A stretch of DNA of 6,750 bases from Prolixibacteraceae bacterium (GTDB lineage: Bacteria; Bacteroidota; Bacteroidia; Bacteroidales; Prolixibacteraceae), in assembly GCA_017998095.1 (NCBI GenBank), contig JAGODU010000206.1:1-6750 (forward strand), in the 5' to 3' direction. Under the pieces are notes generated by a model. It ran no database searches. It had not been told where the DNA came from and was given only the letters and a program-made list of their open reading frames with translations. Shown here piece after piece: positions 1 through 6,555 of this stretch. Numbering within the stretch: position 1 is the stretch's first letter; the number at the start of each line of letters is the position of its first letter. The position numbers and the translations under genes are program-made.

Positions 1-1
1 T

Positions 2-508
2 TATTATATCAATTCATCTGGTTTGAGTTTTACGGCTGTTCAAAACTATGTTAATGGAGGAGGCTTAATGATATTTTTATCGTGGGATACAGCAAATTCA
101 GAATCTTGGGCAAATCTTTTTTGTGCGCACTATACAGGAAACAATAACAACAATACCTTAACAATAACAGACCCAGTTATTTCTAATGGAATAACTAATC
201 CAATTATATTAACTAATCCCGGTTGGCTGATTGGTTTTTCTGTTGGATTATCAGCATTGTCTGGAAGTGAAGTTCTAGGAACATTTGGTAATGGAGATGC
301 TGCAATTATTCGTGCCAACGGAGGAAGAACTATTATTTTAGGTTATTTATCAGATACAACTCCGGTTGGAATCAGGGGTACATTAGTTGGCAATTTAATT
401 GAAGCAATTGATCCTCAACCGGTACCTGTTTCAATGTGGGTAATGATTTCTGCATTTGTTTTAATTGCTATGGCAGTTGCTTTCAGATTCAGAAGAAGAA
501 TTTTCTAA
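2..508 (+). CDS. Secreted/surface protein, 3' part only, amidotransferase-like domain with C-terminal sorting-type tail
   Basis: The frame is open from the left edge, so the true start lies outside the window; an internal TTG at 23 is not a credible start. The 168 visible residues begin with a segment reading AVQNYVNGGGLMIFL, then an Asn/Thr-rich stretch, and later IIRANGGRTIILGYLSD. This pattern (a line about a flexible 'GGG' turn, then a hydrophobic strand, and near the end 'G-GR-I-LGY') resembles the amidotransferase-like (ThuA/DUF4350-like) alpha/beta domains found in bacterial surface proteins. That family match is inferred from pattern only. The last 29 residues have a V-P-V-S-M-W motif, a hydrophobic helix of about 18 residues and a basic RFRRRIF end, which is the layout of three-part C-terminal sorting signals such as PEP-CTERM or IPTL-CTERM. 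The product is therefore probably exported and held by, or processed at, the membrane. Substrate and role are unknown. A terminator follows 24 bases after the stop. Confidence 0.75.
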   Translation, partial: YYINSSGLSFTAVQNYVNGGGLMIFLSWDTANSESWANLFCAHYTGNNNNNTLTITDPVISNGITNPIILTNPGWLIGFSVGLSALSGSEVLGTFGNGDAAIIRANGGRTIILGYLSDTTPVGIRGTLVGNLIEAIDPQPVPVSMWVMISAFVLIAMAVAFRFRRRIF

Positions 509-532
509 AAGAAATTATACTTCAAAATATTT

Positions 533-563
533 AAAAATGCCCGGTAAGGGCATTTTTTATTTA
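533..563 (+). terminator. Intrinsic terminator after the surface-protein gene
   Basis: AAAAATGCCC (533-542) pairs perfectly with GGGCATTTTT (548-557) around the 5-base loop GGTAA, and the downstream arm runs into a T-rich tail. It ends the upstream gene and separates it from the membrane-protein gene at 603. The A-run on the 5' side means it could also work on the opposite strand. Confidence 0.85.
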
Positions 564-602
564 ATTTCGGAAGCATTATTTTTAATTGCGCAGATAATAT
601 AA

Positions 603-2180
603 ATGATTTTGAAATACTCAGATAATAAGGTTTTAAAAGTGGCAATTCCAATTATTGCTTTTCTTTTTGGAATCTGGTATTTCTGTATTCGTTTGCTTGG
701 TTATAACCTTGAATATATCCCGGGTGATCTTGGTGATTCAAGATTTATAAATTATCTTCTCGAGCATGGTTTCAAATGGATATCCGGAGATATTAAATCA
801 TTCTGGGATGCCGGGTTTATGTATCCGTTTAAAAACACCATTGCACTTTCTGATTCAATGCTTGGGACCTTGCCCTTTTATTCAGTATGGAGATTAATAG
901 GTTTTTCAGCAGAAACATCTTACCAGCTGTGGTGGATAATAATATGTACTTTAAATTTCTGGATCAGCTATATTGTTTTCAATAAATGGTTTAAGCGATA
1001 TGATATAGCAACAATATTATCCTGGATCTTTGCATTTACTATTTTCAATATAGGGCAGCTGAATTATATGCAAATGATAGTCCGTTTTATGGTTCCTGTC
1101 GTATTTTATGCAGCTTATAGAATGATGGAAAAACCTTCAGGTAAATATTTGTTTATTTATGCATCAGGAATTGTTTATCAGTTTTATTGTGCCATGTATA
1201 CAGGCTTTTACCTTCTTTATTTTTCTTTATTATTCATTGGGCTATATCTTATAATAACTAAAAAGTGGAATTTGATATTTGATTACTTTAAGAAAGACAG
1301 GATTTTCAAAACTTTATTATTGCTTGTCTTACCTTTTGCTGCTTTGTTATGGCTATTTATTCCATATTTAAAAATGGCAGGCATAGTCGGGATGTTGTAT
1401 TATGTAGACGTAAGGCACTTCCTGCCTTTTGTCAATTCTTACTTTTTTCCTCATGAATCTTCTGTTACCTGGAACTTCTTATTTGAAAATATGAAGCCGG
1501 ATGTTGAATTATGGTGGCTGCAATATTTATTTCCGGGAATGATACCATTGAGTGTTTTGATTTTATCTCCATTTTATTTGGTATATAACAGAATAAAGAA
1601 AAGAAAGACAGAAGCAATTATAAAAACGCTTATAATTTCCTCACTTATAATTGTTTTACTGCACCTGAGGACTGAAAAGAATCTGACCTTATATGCACTT
1701 TTCTTTTATCTTCCGGGAATAAGTTCAATGAAGGTTCTTATCCGTTTCATGAATGTAGAGTTGTTTATTTTATTACTGATTGCTGGATATACAATGTTAA
1801 AATTCAGGAAGGGATATTTACTGGTAATTCTGTTTTTAGTTTTTACCGATAATTTATTTTCTCCGGGCAGGGTGCCACGTAGCTTAAAATCTGAATTGGC
1901 CGGCAGGAAAGAGGTGATGATAACTGAAATAAAGAAACATGATTATAAATATTATGAAGCAATCGCTTATATAAATACAAGTCAGCCGGAATATGTTGAG
2001 AATATTGATATGATGCTTGCAGCTCAGTCTTTGGGGATAAAAACAATTAACGGATATTCAAGCTATTGTCCGGTTGAAATGAAAGGATTTTTGAAAAATA
2101 AAGAAGAAGAGGGATTATATAGCTGGCTTGAAAAAAATGGTATTGAGAAAAGTAAAGTTTTGCTGATTAAAACAGAATGA
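603..2180 (+). CDS. Multispanning membrane protein, GT-C glycosyltransferase/YfhO-like
   Basis: The 525-residue product has about ten hydrophobic helices, roughly at residues 12-33, 106-128, 133-150, 155-173, 183-218 (probably two), 235-256, 304-327, 338-354, 378-398 and 403-416. Between the first and second helices is a long loop with an acidic GDLGDSRF motif (41-48), then a segment resembling 'MYPF..TIALSDSMLGTLPFY' (73-93). Acidic motifs in the first extracytoplasmic loop are typical of GT-C glycosyltransferases, which use polyprenyl-phosphate sugars. A further motif, PGISSMKVLIRFMN (371-384), matches a segment often seen in large GT39/YfhO-like proteins, as does the soluble tail with INGYSSYCP (482-490). 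The exact donor and acceptor cannot be read from the sequence. ATG at 603 is the first start in the frame that includes the first helix; no Shine-Dalgarno or clear promoter is visible. The gene stands alone between a terminator and a convergent transposase gene, with no neighbouring glycan cluster in view. Confidence 0.8.
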   Translation: MILKYSDNKVLKVAIPIIAFLFGIWYFCIRLLGYNLEYIPGDLGDSRFINYLLEHGFKWISGDIKSFWDAGFMYPFKNTIALSDSMLGTLPFYSVWRLIGFSAETSYQLWWIIICTLNFWISYIVFNKWFKRYDIATILSWIFAFTIFNIGQLNYMQMIVRFMVPVVFYAAYRMMEKPSGKYLFIYASGIVYQFYCAMYTGFYLLYFSLLFIGLYLIITKKWNLIFDYFKKDRIFKTLLLLVLPFAALLWLFIPYLKMAGIVGMLYYVDVRHFLPFVNSYFFPHESSVTWNFLFENMKPDVELWWLQYLFPGMIPLSVLILSPFYLVYNRIKKRKTEAIIKTLIISSLIIVLLHLRTEKNLTLYALFFYLPGISSMKVLIRFMNVELFILLLIAGYTMLKFRKGYLLVILFLVFTDNLFSPGRVPRSLKSELAGRKEVMITEIKKHDYKYYEAIAYINTSQPEYVENIDMMLAAQSLGIKTINGYSSYCPVEMKGFLKNKEEEGLYSWLEKNGIEKSKVLLIKTE

Positions 2181-2181
2181 T

Positions 2182-2646
2182 TTACTGATATTTCAATTTA
2201 AAGATAGTATCATCAATAATTGTATCTTCTTTTATTTCACTTAGATCAAGGTATTCCTCCTTGAAATTGACATCCTGATGGTATTCTTTTTGTTTCTCGA
2301 TATATTTATAAACAGCATTAACCTGACTTCGGGTGTGTGTAAAGGCACTATAACCTTCCTGCCAGTTGAATCCATGATTTTTCAGAATATGGTGATTGAC
2401 ATAAAACGAAGATTGTCTTTTAATTTCTCTTACAAGGTCGGCTATAGAAATAGAAGGATTAATTTTAACGAGAATATGGATATGGTCTTCAGTCCCATTT
2501 GCAATCAGCATTTTATGTCCCATTTCTTCTATCAGGTTATCAATAAAGCCATAAACTTCAAGTTGCTTGTAATAATTTAGTTTTGATTCTTCACCATGCA
2601 CAGCAAAAATGATATGCACATAAAGCTGAGTGTAAGTGGTTGCCAT
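2182..2646 (-). CDS. HUH/Y1 transposase, IS200-like or REP-associated (RAYT)
   Basis: The 154-residue product begins MATTYTQLYVHIIFAV, the usual opening of small IS200/IS605-like Y1 transposases (Y1_Tnp family). The metal-binding HUH motif is H55-I-H57 in the segment EDHIHILV. The likely nucleophile is Tyr115 in the segment YKYIEKQ. The conserved FNWQEGYSAF block lies at 93-102. All expected catalytic parts are present, so the enzyme looks intact. Such enzymes cut and rejoin single-stranded DNA at hairpins. The frame stays open upstream to 2865, but that extra N-terminus is translated repeat sequence (it contains RLPRYARND twice), so ATG at 2644-2646 is the correct start. No tnpB or accessory gene is present. 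The stop lies one base from the stop of the membrane-protein gene, leaving no room for a normal right end of an insertion sequence. Three REP-like palindromes lie upstream, which favours a RAYT over a free IS200 element. Confidence 0.9.
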   Translation of the reverse strand: MATTYTQLYVHIIFAVHGEESKLNYYKQLEVYGFIDNLIEEMGHKMLIANGTEDHIHILVKINPSISIADLVREIKRQSSFYVNHHILKNHGFNWQEGYSAFTHTRSQVNAVYKYIEKQKEYHQDVNFKEEYLDLSEIKEDTIIDDTIFKLKYQ

Positions 2647-2664
2647 TTTGATAGTATTTAGGTA

Positions 2665-2695
2665 TAAAGTTATGATAAAAGAAGAAGAAATGCAA
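2665..2695 (-). promoter_or_regulatory. Possible promoter of the Y1 transposase gene
   Basis: On the minus strand TAACTTTA (2672-2665) differs by one base from the Bacteroidota -7 element TAnnTTTG, and a TTG (2695-2693) lies 20 bases further upstream, as a -33 element would. It is 18 bases ahead of the chosen ATG. The match is imperfect in an AT-rich region, so this is a weak call. Confidence 0.3.
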
Positions 2696-2703
2696 TGTAT
2701 AAT

Positions 2704-2738
2704 ATAGACGCAAGTAGCAAGACACAAGACACAAGATT
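2704..2738 (+). repeat. Left inverted arm made of heptanucleotide units
   Basis: Read on the plus strand from 2707, the arm is GACGCAA, GTAGCAA, GACACAA, GACACAA, then GATT: four 7-base units of form GnnnCAA. It matches the reverse complement of 2896-2930 at 31 of 35 positions. Together the two arms enclose the REP-like cluster. Confidence 0.85.
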
Positions 2739-2771
2739 GTGTAGTGCAATTAGCAGATCGACTGTCAGTTA

Positions 2772-2801
2772 CGTCATTGCGAGCGTAGCGTGGCAATCTG
2801 T
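2772..2801 (+). repeat. REP-like palindrome, copy 1
   Basis: This 30-base unit is identical to copy 2 at 2811-2840. Its core, ATTGC ... GCAAT, forms an imperfect hairpin with an inner CG/CG pair around a TAG loop. Similar 'CGTCATTGCGAGCG...GCAATCT' units are recalled as common interspersed repeats in many bacteria; their function is unknown. Confidence 0.85.
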
Positions 2802-2810
2802 TGAAAAGAT

Positions 2811-2840
2811 CGTCATTGCGAGCGTAGCGTGGCAATCTGT
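2811..2840 (+). repeat. REP-like palindrome, copy 2
   Basis: An exact 30-base direct copy of the unit starting at 2772, with 39 bases between starts. It also pairs with the inverted copy 3, giving a larger inverted repeat with a short central spacer (2839-2853). Confidence 0.85.
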
Positions 2841-2853
2841 CCATTAGAAGGAG

Positions 2854-2881
2854 AGATTGCTTCACTCCGTTCGCAATGACG
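2854..2881 (-). repeat. REP-like palindrome, copy 3, inverted
   Basis: The reverse complement starts CGTCATTGCGAACGGAG and ends GCAATCT, matching copies 1 and 2 at 23 of 28 positions. The outer ATTGC/GCAAT stem is fully kept while the differences fall in the centre. Paired head-to-head with copy 2 it resembles the composite REP clusters (BIMEs) of enterobacteria. Confidence 0.85.
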
Positions 2882-2895
2882 GTAGCATTGAGCCC

Positions 2896-2930
2896 AATCT
2901 TGCTACTTGTGTCTTGCTACTTGTGTCTAT
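2896..2930 (-). repeat. Right inverted arm made of heptanucleotide units
   Basis: Read on the minus strand the arm is GACACAA, GTAGCAA, GACACAA, GTAGCAA, then GATT, i.e. two exact copies of a 14-base unit made of two heptamers. It mirrors the left arm at 2704-2738 with four mismatches. No clear target-site duplication is seen outside the arms. Confidence 0.85.
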
Positions 2931-2943
2931 TTCATAAATCTTA

Positions 2944-2978
2944 ATTTGGAATTTGTTTTTCCTGATTTGGAATTTGTT
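2944..2978 (+). repeat. 14-base direct repeat, 21-base period, upstream of ileS
   Basis: ATTTGGAATTTGTT occurs at 2944-2957 and again at 2965-2978, separated by TTTCCTG. The second copy supplies the TTTG that could act as the -33 element of the ileS promoter. Confidence 0.7.
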
Positions 2979-3001
2979 ATATACTAGATTTTATATATTT
3001 G
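2973..3001 (+). promoter_or_regulatory. Bacteroidota-type promoter of ileS
   Basis: TATATTTG at 2994-3001 matches the -7 consensus TAnnTTTG fully, and TTTG at 2973-2976 lies 17 bases upstream as a -33 element. Transcription would start near 3007, leaving a leader of about 28 bases before the ATG at 3035. No T-box or other riboswitch fits in so short a leader. Confidence 0.6.
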
Positions 3002-3034
3002 TAGACTTTTTAAAAATCAGGCATTTTGCATATT

Positions 3035-6000
3035 ATGAATAAGAAATTTACTGAGTATAAGCAGTTCGATTTATCGCAAATAAATAAAGAAATCCGTAAT
3101 CGTTGGGAAGGTGATGATACTTTTCACAAAAGTATCACTACGCGGGAAGGTAAGCCAACATTTGTTTTTTACGAAGGGCCTCCAAGTGCTAATGGAATGC
3201 CGGGCATTCACCATGTGATGGCAAGGGCTATCAAGGATATTTTCTGCAGATATAAAACAATGCAGGGTTTTCTTGTTAAACGTAAAGCAGGATGGGATAC
3301 TCATGGTTTGCCTGTAGAACTTGGTGTTGAGAAAATGCTTGGAATCACAAAGGAAGACATTGGCAAAACAATTTCAGTTGCTGATTATAACAATGCCTGT
3401 CGTAAGGAAGTAATGAAATATACACGTGAGTGGGAAGAGCTTACACGTCAGATGGGATATTGGGTTAATATGGATGATCCTTATATCACTTACGATTCAC
3501 GATATATTGAAACACTTTGGTGGTTGCTAAAACAGCTTTACAACAAAGGATTATTATATAAGGGATATACAATTCAGCCGTATTCACCTGCTGCAGGTAC
3601 AGGTTTAAGTTCACATGAGCTTAATCAGCCCGGTTGCTATCGTGATGTAAAAGATACGACAGCAACTGCACAATTCAAGGTTGTTCGCGATGAAAAGTCT
3701 GAGTTTCTTTTCGAAGGAGTTGAAACAGATCTTTTCTTTCTTGCATGGACAACAACACCATGGACATTACCATCAAATACAGCATTGGCAGTAGGTCCAA
3801 AGATTACTTACGTGAAAGTTCGTTCATATAACCCATATACCGGAATTCCTATTACAGTCATTTTAGCTAAGGATTTGATAAATAATCATTTCAATCCTAA
3901 GAATGCTGAAATAGAGCTTGATACTTACGAAGCCGGCAGTAAAGCTATTCCATTTAAGATTCTTGGTGAATATACAGGAAGCGAGCTGATAGGTATTAAT
4001 TATGAGCAGCTTATACCATTTGTAAAACCTCAGGGGGATGCATTCAGAGTTATTCCGGGAGATTATGTTACAACAGAAGACGGAACAGGAATAGTTCATA
4101 TTGCTCCTACCTTTGGAGCTGATGATGACAGGGTTGCAAAGCAGGCAGGTATAGTTCCTCTTATCATGGTAGACAAGGAAGGAAAACGTCAGGCAATGGT
4201 TGACCGTACCGGAAAGTTTTATCATGTTGAAGATCTTGATGAAGATTGGGCAAAGGAATACGTTAACGAAGAGATATACCGCGATTTTGCAGGCAGATAT
4301 GTTAAGAATGCTTATGACGATACTCTGACTGAAAATGATCCTACTTTAGATATTGACCTTTCAGTAATGCTCAAGAAGGAAAACAAGGCATTCAAGGTTG
4401 AAAAGCACGAGCATAATTATCCGCATTGCTGGAGAACAGACAAGCCGGTGCTTTATTATCCTCTTGATTCATGGTTTATCAAGACCACTGCAATGAAGGA
4501 CAGGATGATAGAGCTTAACAAAACTATCAACTGGAAACCTGAAAGTACAGGTACAGGGCGTTTTGGAAACTGGCTTGAAAATCTTGTTGACTGGAATCTT
4601 TCACGTTCAAGATACTGGGGTACTCCTCTTCCAATTTGGAGAACTGAAGACAGAAGTGAAGAGATATGTATAGGTTCAGCTGAAGAATTGGTTTCAGAAA
4701 TTGAGAAATCTGTAAAGGCAGGTTTTATGTTAGAAAATCCATACAAGGGATTTGTTGTTGGAGTTAATACTAAAGAAAACTACGAAAAAATAGATTTCCA
4801 TCGACCTTATGTTGATGATATTATTCTTGTTTCGAAAGAAGGGAAAAAGATGTTCCGTGAAACTGACCTTATAGATGTATGGTTTGATTCAGGGGCAATG
4901 CCATATGCTCAGATGCATTATCCTTTTGAAAACAAGGAAACGTTTGAACAGGTATTTCCTGCTCATTTTATTGCAGAAGGAGTTGACCAGACAAGGGGTT
5001 GGTTCTTTACCCTTCATGCAATTGCCACAATGGTAATGGACGGCGTTTCTTTCAAAAACATCATTTCAAACGGATTAGTGCTTGATGCCAAAGGGAATAA
5101 GATGAGTAAAAGGCTTGGCAATGCTGTTGATCCTTTTGATACGATTGAGAAATATGGTTCTGATCCGCTTCGCTGGTATATGATTACCAATGCTCAGCCA
5201 TGGGATAATCTTAAGTTTGATATCAGCGGTGTAGATGAAGTAAGAAGAAAATTCTTTGGAACATTATACAACACATATAGTTTCTTTGCTTTATATGCAA
5301 ATATTGATGGTTTCAAATATTCAGAAGAAGAAATACCTGTAGAAAAGAGACCTGAGATAGACAGGTGGATACTTTCATTATTGAATTCTCTTATTAAAGA
5401 AGTTGAAGAAAGTTATGAAAGCTATGAACCAACAAGAGCAGGAAGGGCAATTTCTGATTTTGTAACAGAAAATTTAAGTAACTGGTTTGTAAGGTTAAGC
5501 CGTAAGCGTTATTGGGGCGGAGAAACAACCCTTGATAAATTATCTGCTTATCAGACTCTTTATACATGTCTTTTAAATGTAGCCAAGCTTGCTTCACCAA
5601 TAGCGCCTTTCTACATGGATATGTTGTATAATGATTTGAATAAGGTTACAGGACTTGAACCTGATCAGAGTGTACATATTTCTCAATTCCCTGTTTATAA
5701 TGAAAGCATAATTGACAAGGAGCTTGAGGAAAGGATGGATATAGCACAAAAAATATCCAGTATGGTACTTGGATTAAGGCGTAAAGAAAAATTGAAAGTA
5801 CGTCAGCCTTTGGCAAAAATCATGGTGCCTGTTCTTAATCCTCATTTTGGTGAACAGTTAAAAGCTGTGGAAAATATTATTCTTTCAGAGATAAACGTAA
5901 AGGAAATAGAATATATATCAGGTGATGCCGGTTTGATAAAGAAGAAGATTAAACCAAACTTCAAAACATTGGGGCCAAAGTACAGCAAGCTGATGAAGCA

Positions 6001-6469
6001 GATTTCTGCTGCAATAGCAGGAATGGGGCAATCTGATATAGCAGCAGTTGAGGCAAAAGGATCGTATGATATAAGGATTGAAAATGAGGCCATTACTTTA
6101 GGAATAGAAGATGTTGAGATTTTATCAGAGGATATTCCCGGATGGCTTGTTGCCAGTGATGGTCCGATAACAGTTGCGCTTGATATTAACGTAACAGATG
6201 ACTTACGTCATGAAGGAATTGCCAGAGAATTCGTAAATCGTATACAGAATATACGAAAGGAGAGTGATTTTGAAGTGACAGATAAAATTAAAGTTCAGAT
6301 ACTTAAAAATGACCTTTTCAATGAGGCATTGATAAAACATTCTGAATATATCAGTAATCAAACTTTAGCATCATCTTTTATTCTGGTCGATTCTATTGAT
6401 AGTAGTAAATCGAAGCAAGTAGATATAGATGAGATTTTTACAAGTGTTCTAATCGAAAAGCAGCAATAA
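3035..6469 (+). CDS. ileS: Isoleucyl-tRNA synthetase, IleRS2 (eukaryote-like) type
   Basis: Cytoplasmic class I enzyme that charges tRNA-Ile with isoleucine. The 1144-residue length and the sequence fit the long IleRS2 type usual in Bacteroidota. Visible parts in order: the nucleotide-binding signature PGIHH (GIHH at 57-60, in place of HIGH); the editing-domain segment AWTTTPWTLPSN (237-248) and GTGIVHIAPTFGADDD (350-365), which hydrolyses mischarged Val-tRNA; WNLSRSRYWG (520-529); GVDQTRGWFF (649-658); the KMSKR loop (689-693, family KMSKS); an anticodon-binding helical domain (from about residue 770); and the IleRS2 C-terminal domain with LRHEGIAREFVNRIQ near 1057-1071. No C-terminal zinc-finger cysteines are seen, as expected for this type. 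The frame also has a TTG at 3026, but ATG at 3035 gives the usual MNKKFTEYK start. Transcription likely begins at the promoter just upstream. The enzyme appears intact with no frameshift. Confidence 0.97.
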   Translation: MNKKFTEYKQFDLSQINKEIRNRWEGDDTFHKSITTREGKPTFVFYEGPPSANGMPGIHHVMARAIKDIFCRYKTMQGFLVKRKAGWDTHGLPVELGVEKMLGITKEDIGKTISVADYNNACRKEVMKYTREWEELTRQMGYWVNMDDPYITYDSRYIETLWWLLKQLYNKGLLYKGYTIQPYSPAAGTGLSSHELNQPGCYRDVKDTTATAQFKVVRDEKSEFLFEGVETDLFFLAWTTTPWTLPSNTALAVGPKITYVKVRSYNPYTGIPITVILAKDLINNHFNPKNAEIELDTYEAGSKAIPFKILGEYTGSELIGINYEQLIPFVKPQGDAFRVIPGDYVTTEDGTGIVHIAPTFGADDDRVAKQAGIVPLIMVDKEGKRQAMVDRTGKFYHVEDLDEDWAKEYVNEEIYRDFAGRYVKNAYDDTLTENDPTLDIDLSVMLKKENKAFKVEKHEHNYPHCWRTDKPVLYYPLDSWFIKTTAMKDRMIELNKTINWKPESTGTGRFGNWLENLVDWNLSRSRYWGTPLPIWRTEDRSEEICIGSAEELVSEIEKSVKAGFMLENPYKGFVVGVNTKENYEKIDFHRPYVDDIILVSKEGKKMFRETDLIDVWFDSGAMPYAQMHYPFENKETFEQVFPAHFIAEGVDQTRGWFFTLHAIATMVMDGVSFKNIISNGLVLDAKGNKMSKRLGNAVDPFDTIEKYGSDPLRWYMITNAQPWDNLKFDISGVDEVRRKFFGTLYNTYSFFALYANIDGFKYSEEEIPVEKRPEIDRWILSLLNSLIKEVEESYESYEPTRAGRAISDFVTENLSNWFVRLSRKRYWGGETTLDKLSAYQTLYTCLLNVAKLASPIAPFYMDMLYNDLNKVTGLEPDQSVHISQFPVYNESIIDKELEERMDIAQKISSMVLGLRRKEKLKVRQPLAKIMVPVLNPHFGEQLKAVENIILSEINVKEIEYISGDAGLIKKKIKPNFKTLGPKYSKLMKQISAAIAGMGQSDIAAVEAKGSYDIRIENEAITLGIEDVEILSEDIPGWLVASDGPITVALDINVTDDLRHEGIAREFVNRIQNIRKESDFEVTDKIKVQILKNDLFNEALIKHSEYISNQTLASSFILVDSIDSSKSKQVDIDEIFTSVLIEKQQ

Positions 6470-6486
6470 TAAATATGTAGCTCTGA

Positions 6487-6514
6487 TTGTTATATGTTTT
6501 TTTTGTTACTTTTG
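6487..6514 (+). promoter_or_regulatory. Bacteroidota-type promoter of the dksA-like gene
   Basis: TACTTTTG at 6507-6514 fully matches TAnnTTTG, with TTG at 6487-6489 placed 17 bases upstream, the same spacing as at the ileS promoter. The start codon follows at 6556. No terminator separates ileS from this gene, so read-through from ileS is also likely. Confidence 0.5.
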
Positions 6515-6555
6515 GTACAATTTTTAAAAAAGTAATAAAACAATAGCCAAATAAT

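Larger units (their letters stand above)
2647..3034. other. Non-coding, repeat-rich intergenic region between transposase and ileS
   Basis: This 388-base stretch has no credible gene. It lies between two divergent genes and contains, in order, the possible transposase promoter, a left 7-bp-unit arm, two direct REP-like palindromes, one inverted palindrome, the matching right arm, a direct repeat of 14 bases with 21-base spacing, and the ileS promoter. The pieces are listed separately. Confidence 0.85.

Noticed and set aside
577..584. TATTTTTA before the membrane-protein gene as a -7 promoter element
   Set aside because: It lacks the final G and no TTG lies at the right distance upstream, so in this AT-rich gap it is likely chance.
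2278..2580. 100-residue plus-strand open frame opposite the transposase gene
   Set aside because: It is the complement of the conserved Y1 transposase coding sequence and shows no domain of its own.
2772..2881. CRISPR array
   Set aside because: Only two direct copies are present, the gap between them is 9 bases, the third copy is inverted, and no cas genes are in view.
2704..2930. A complete MITE or insertion sequence bounded by the heptamer arms
   Set aside because: The arms are low-complexity and no target-site duplication is visible outside them, so a defined element cannot be claimed; it is reported only as repeats and a hypothesis.
3013..3027. Small hairpin (AAAAT/ATTTT) in the ileS leader as a regulatory structure
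   Set aside because: Five A-T pairs around a five-base loop are too weak, and the leader is too short for a T-box or riboswitch.
3026..3034. TTG start of ileS three codons upstream of the ATG
   Set aside because: The ATG at 3035 gives the usual N-terminus, and nothing favours a rare TTG start.
3863..4225. 120-residue minus-strand open frame inside ileS
   Set aside because: It lies wholly opposite conserved IleRS editing-domain sequence, with no family resemblance or start signal.
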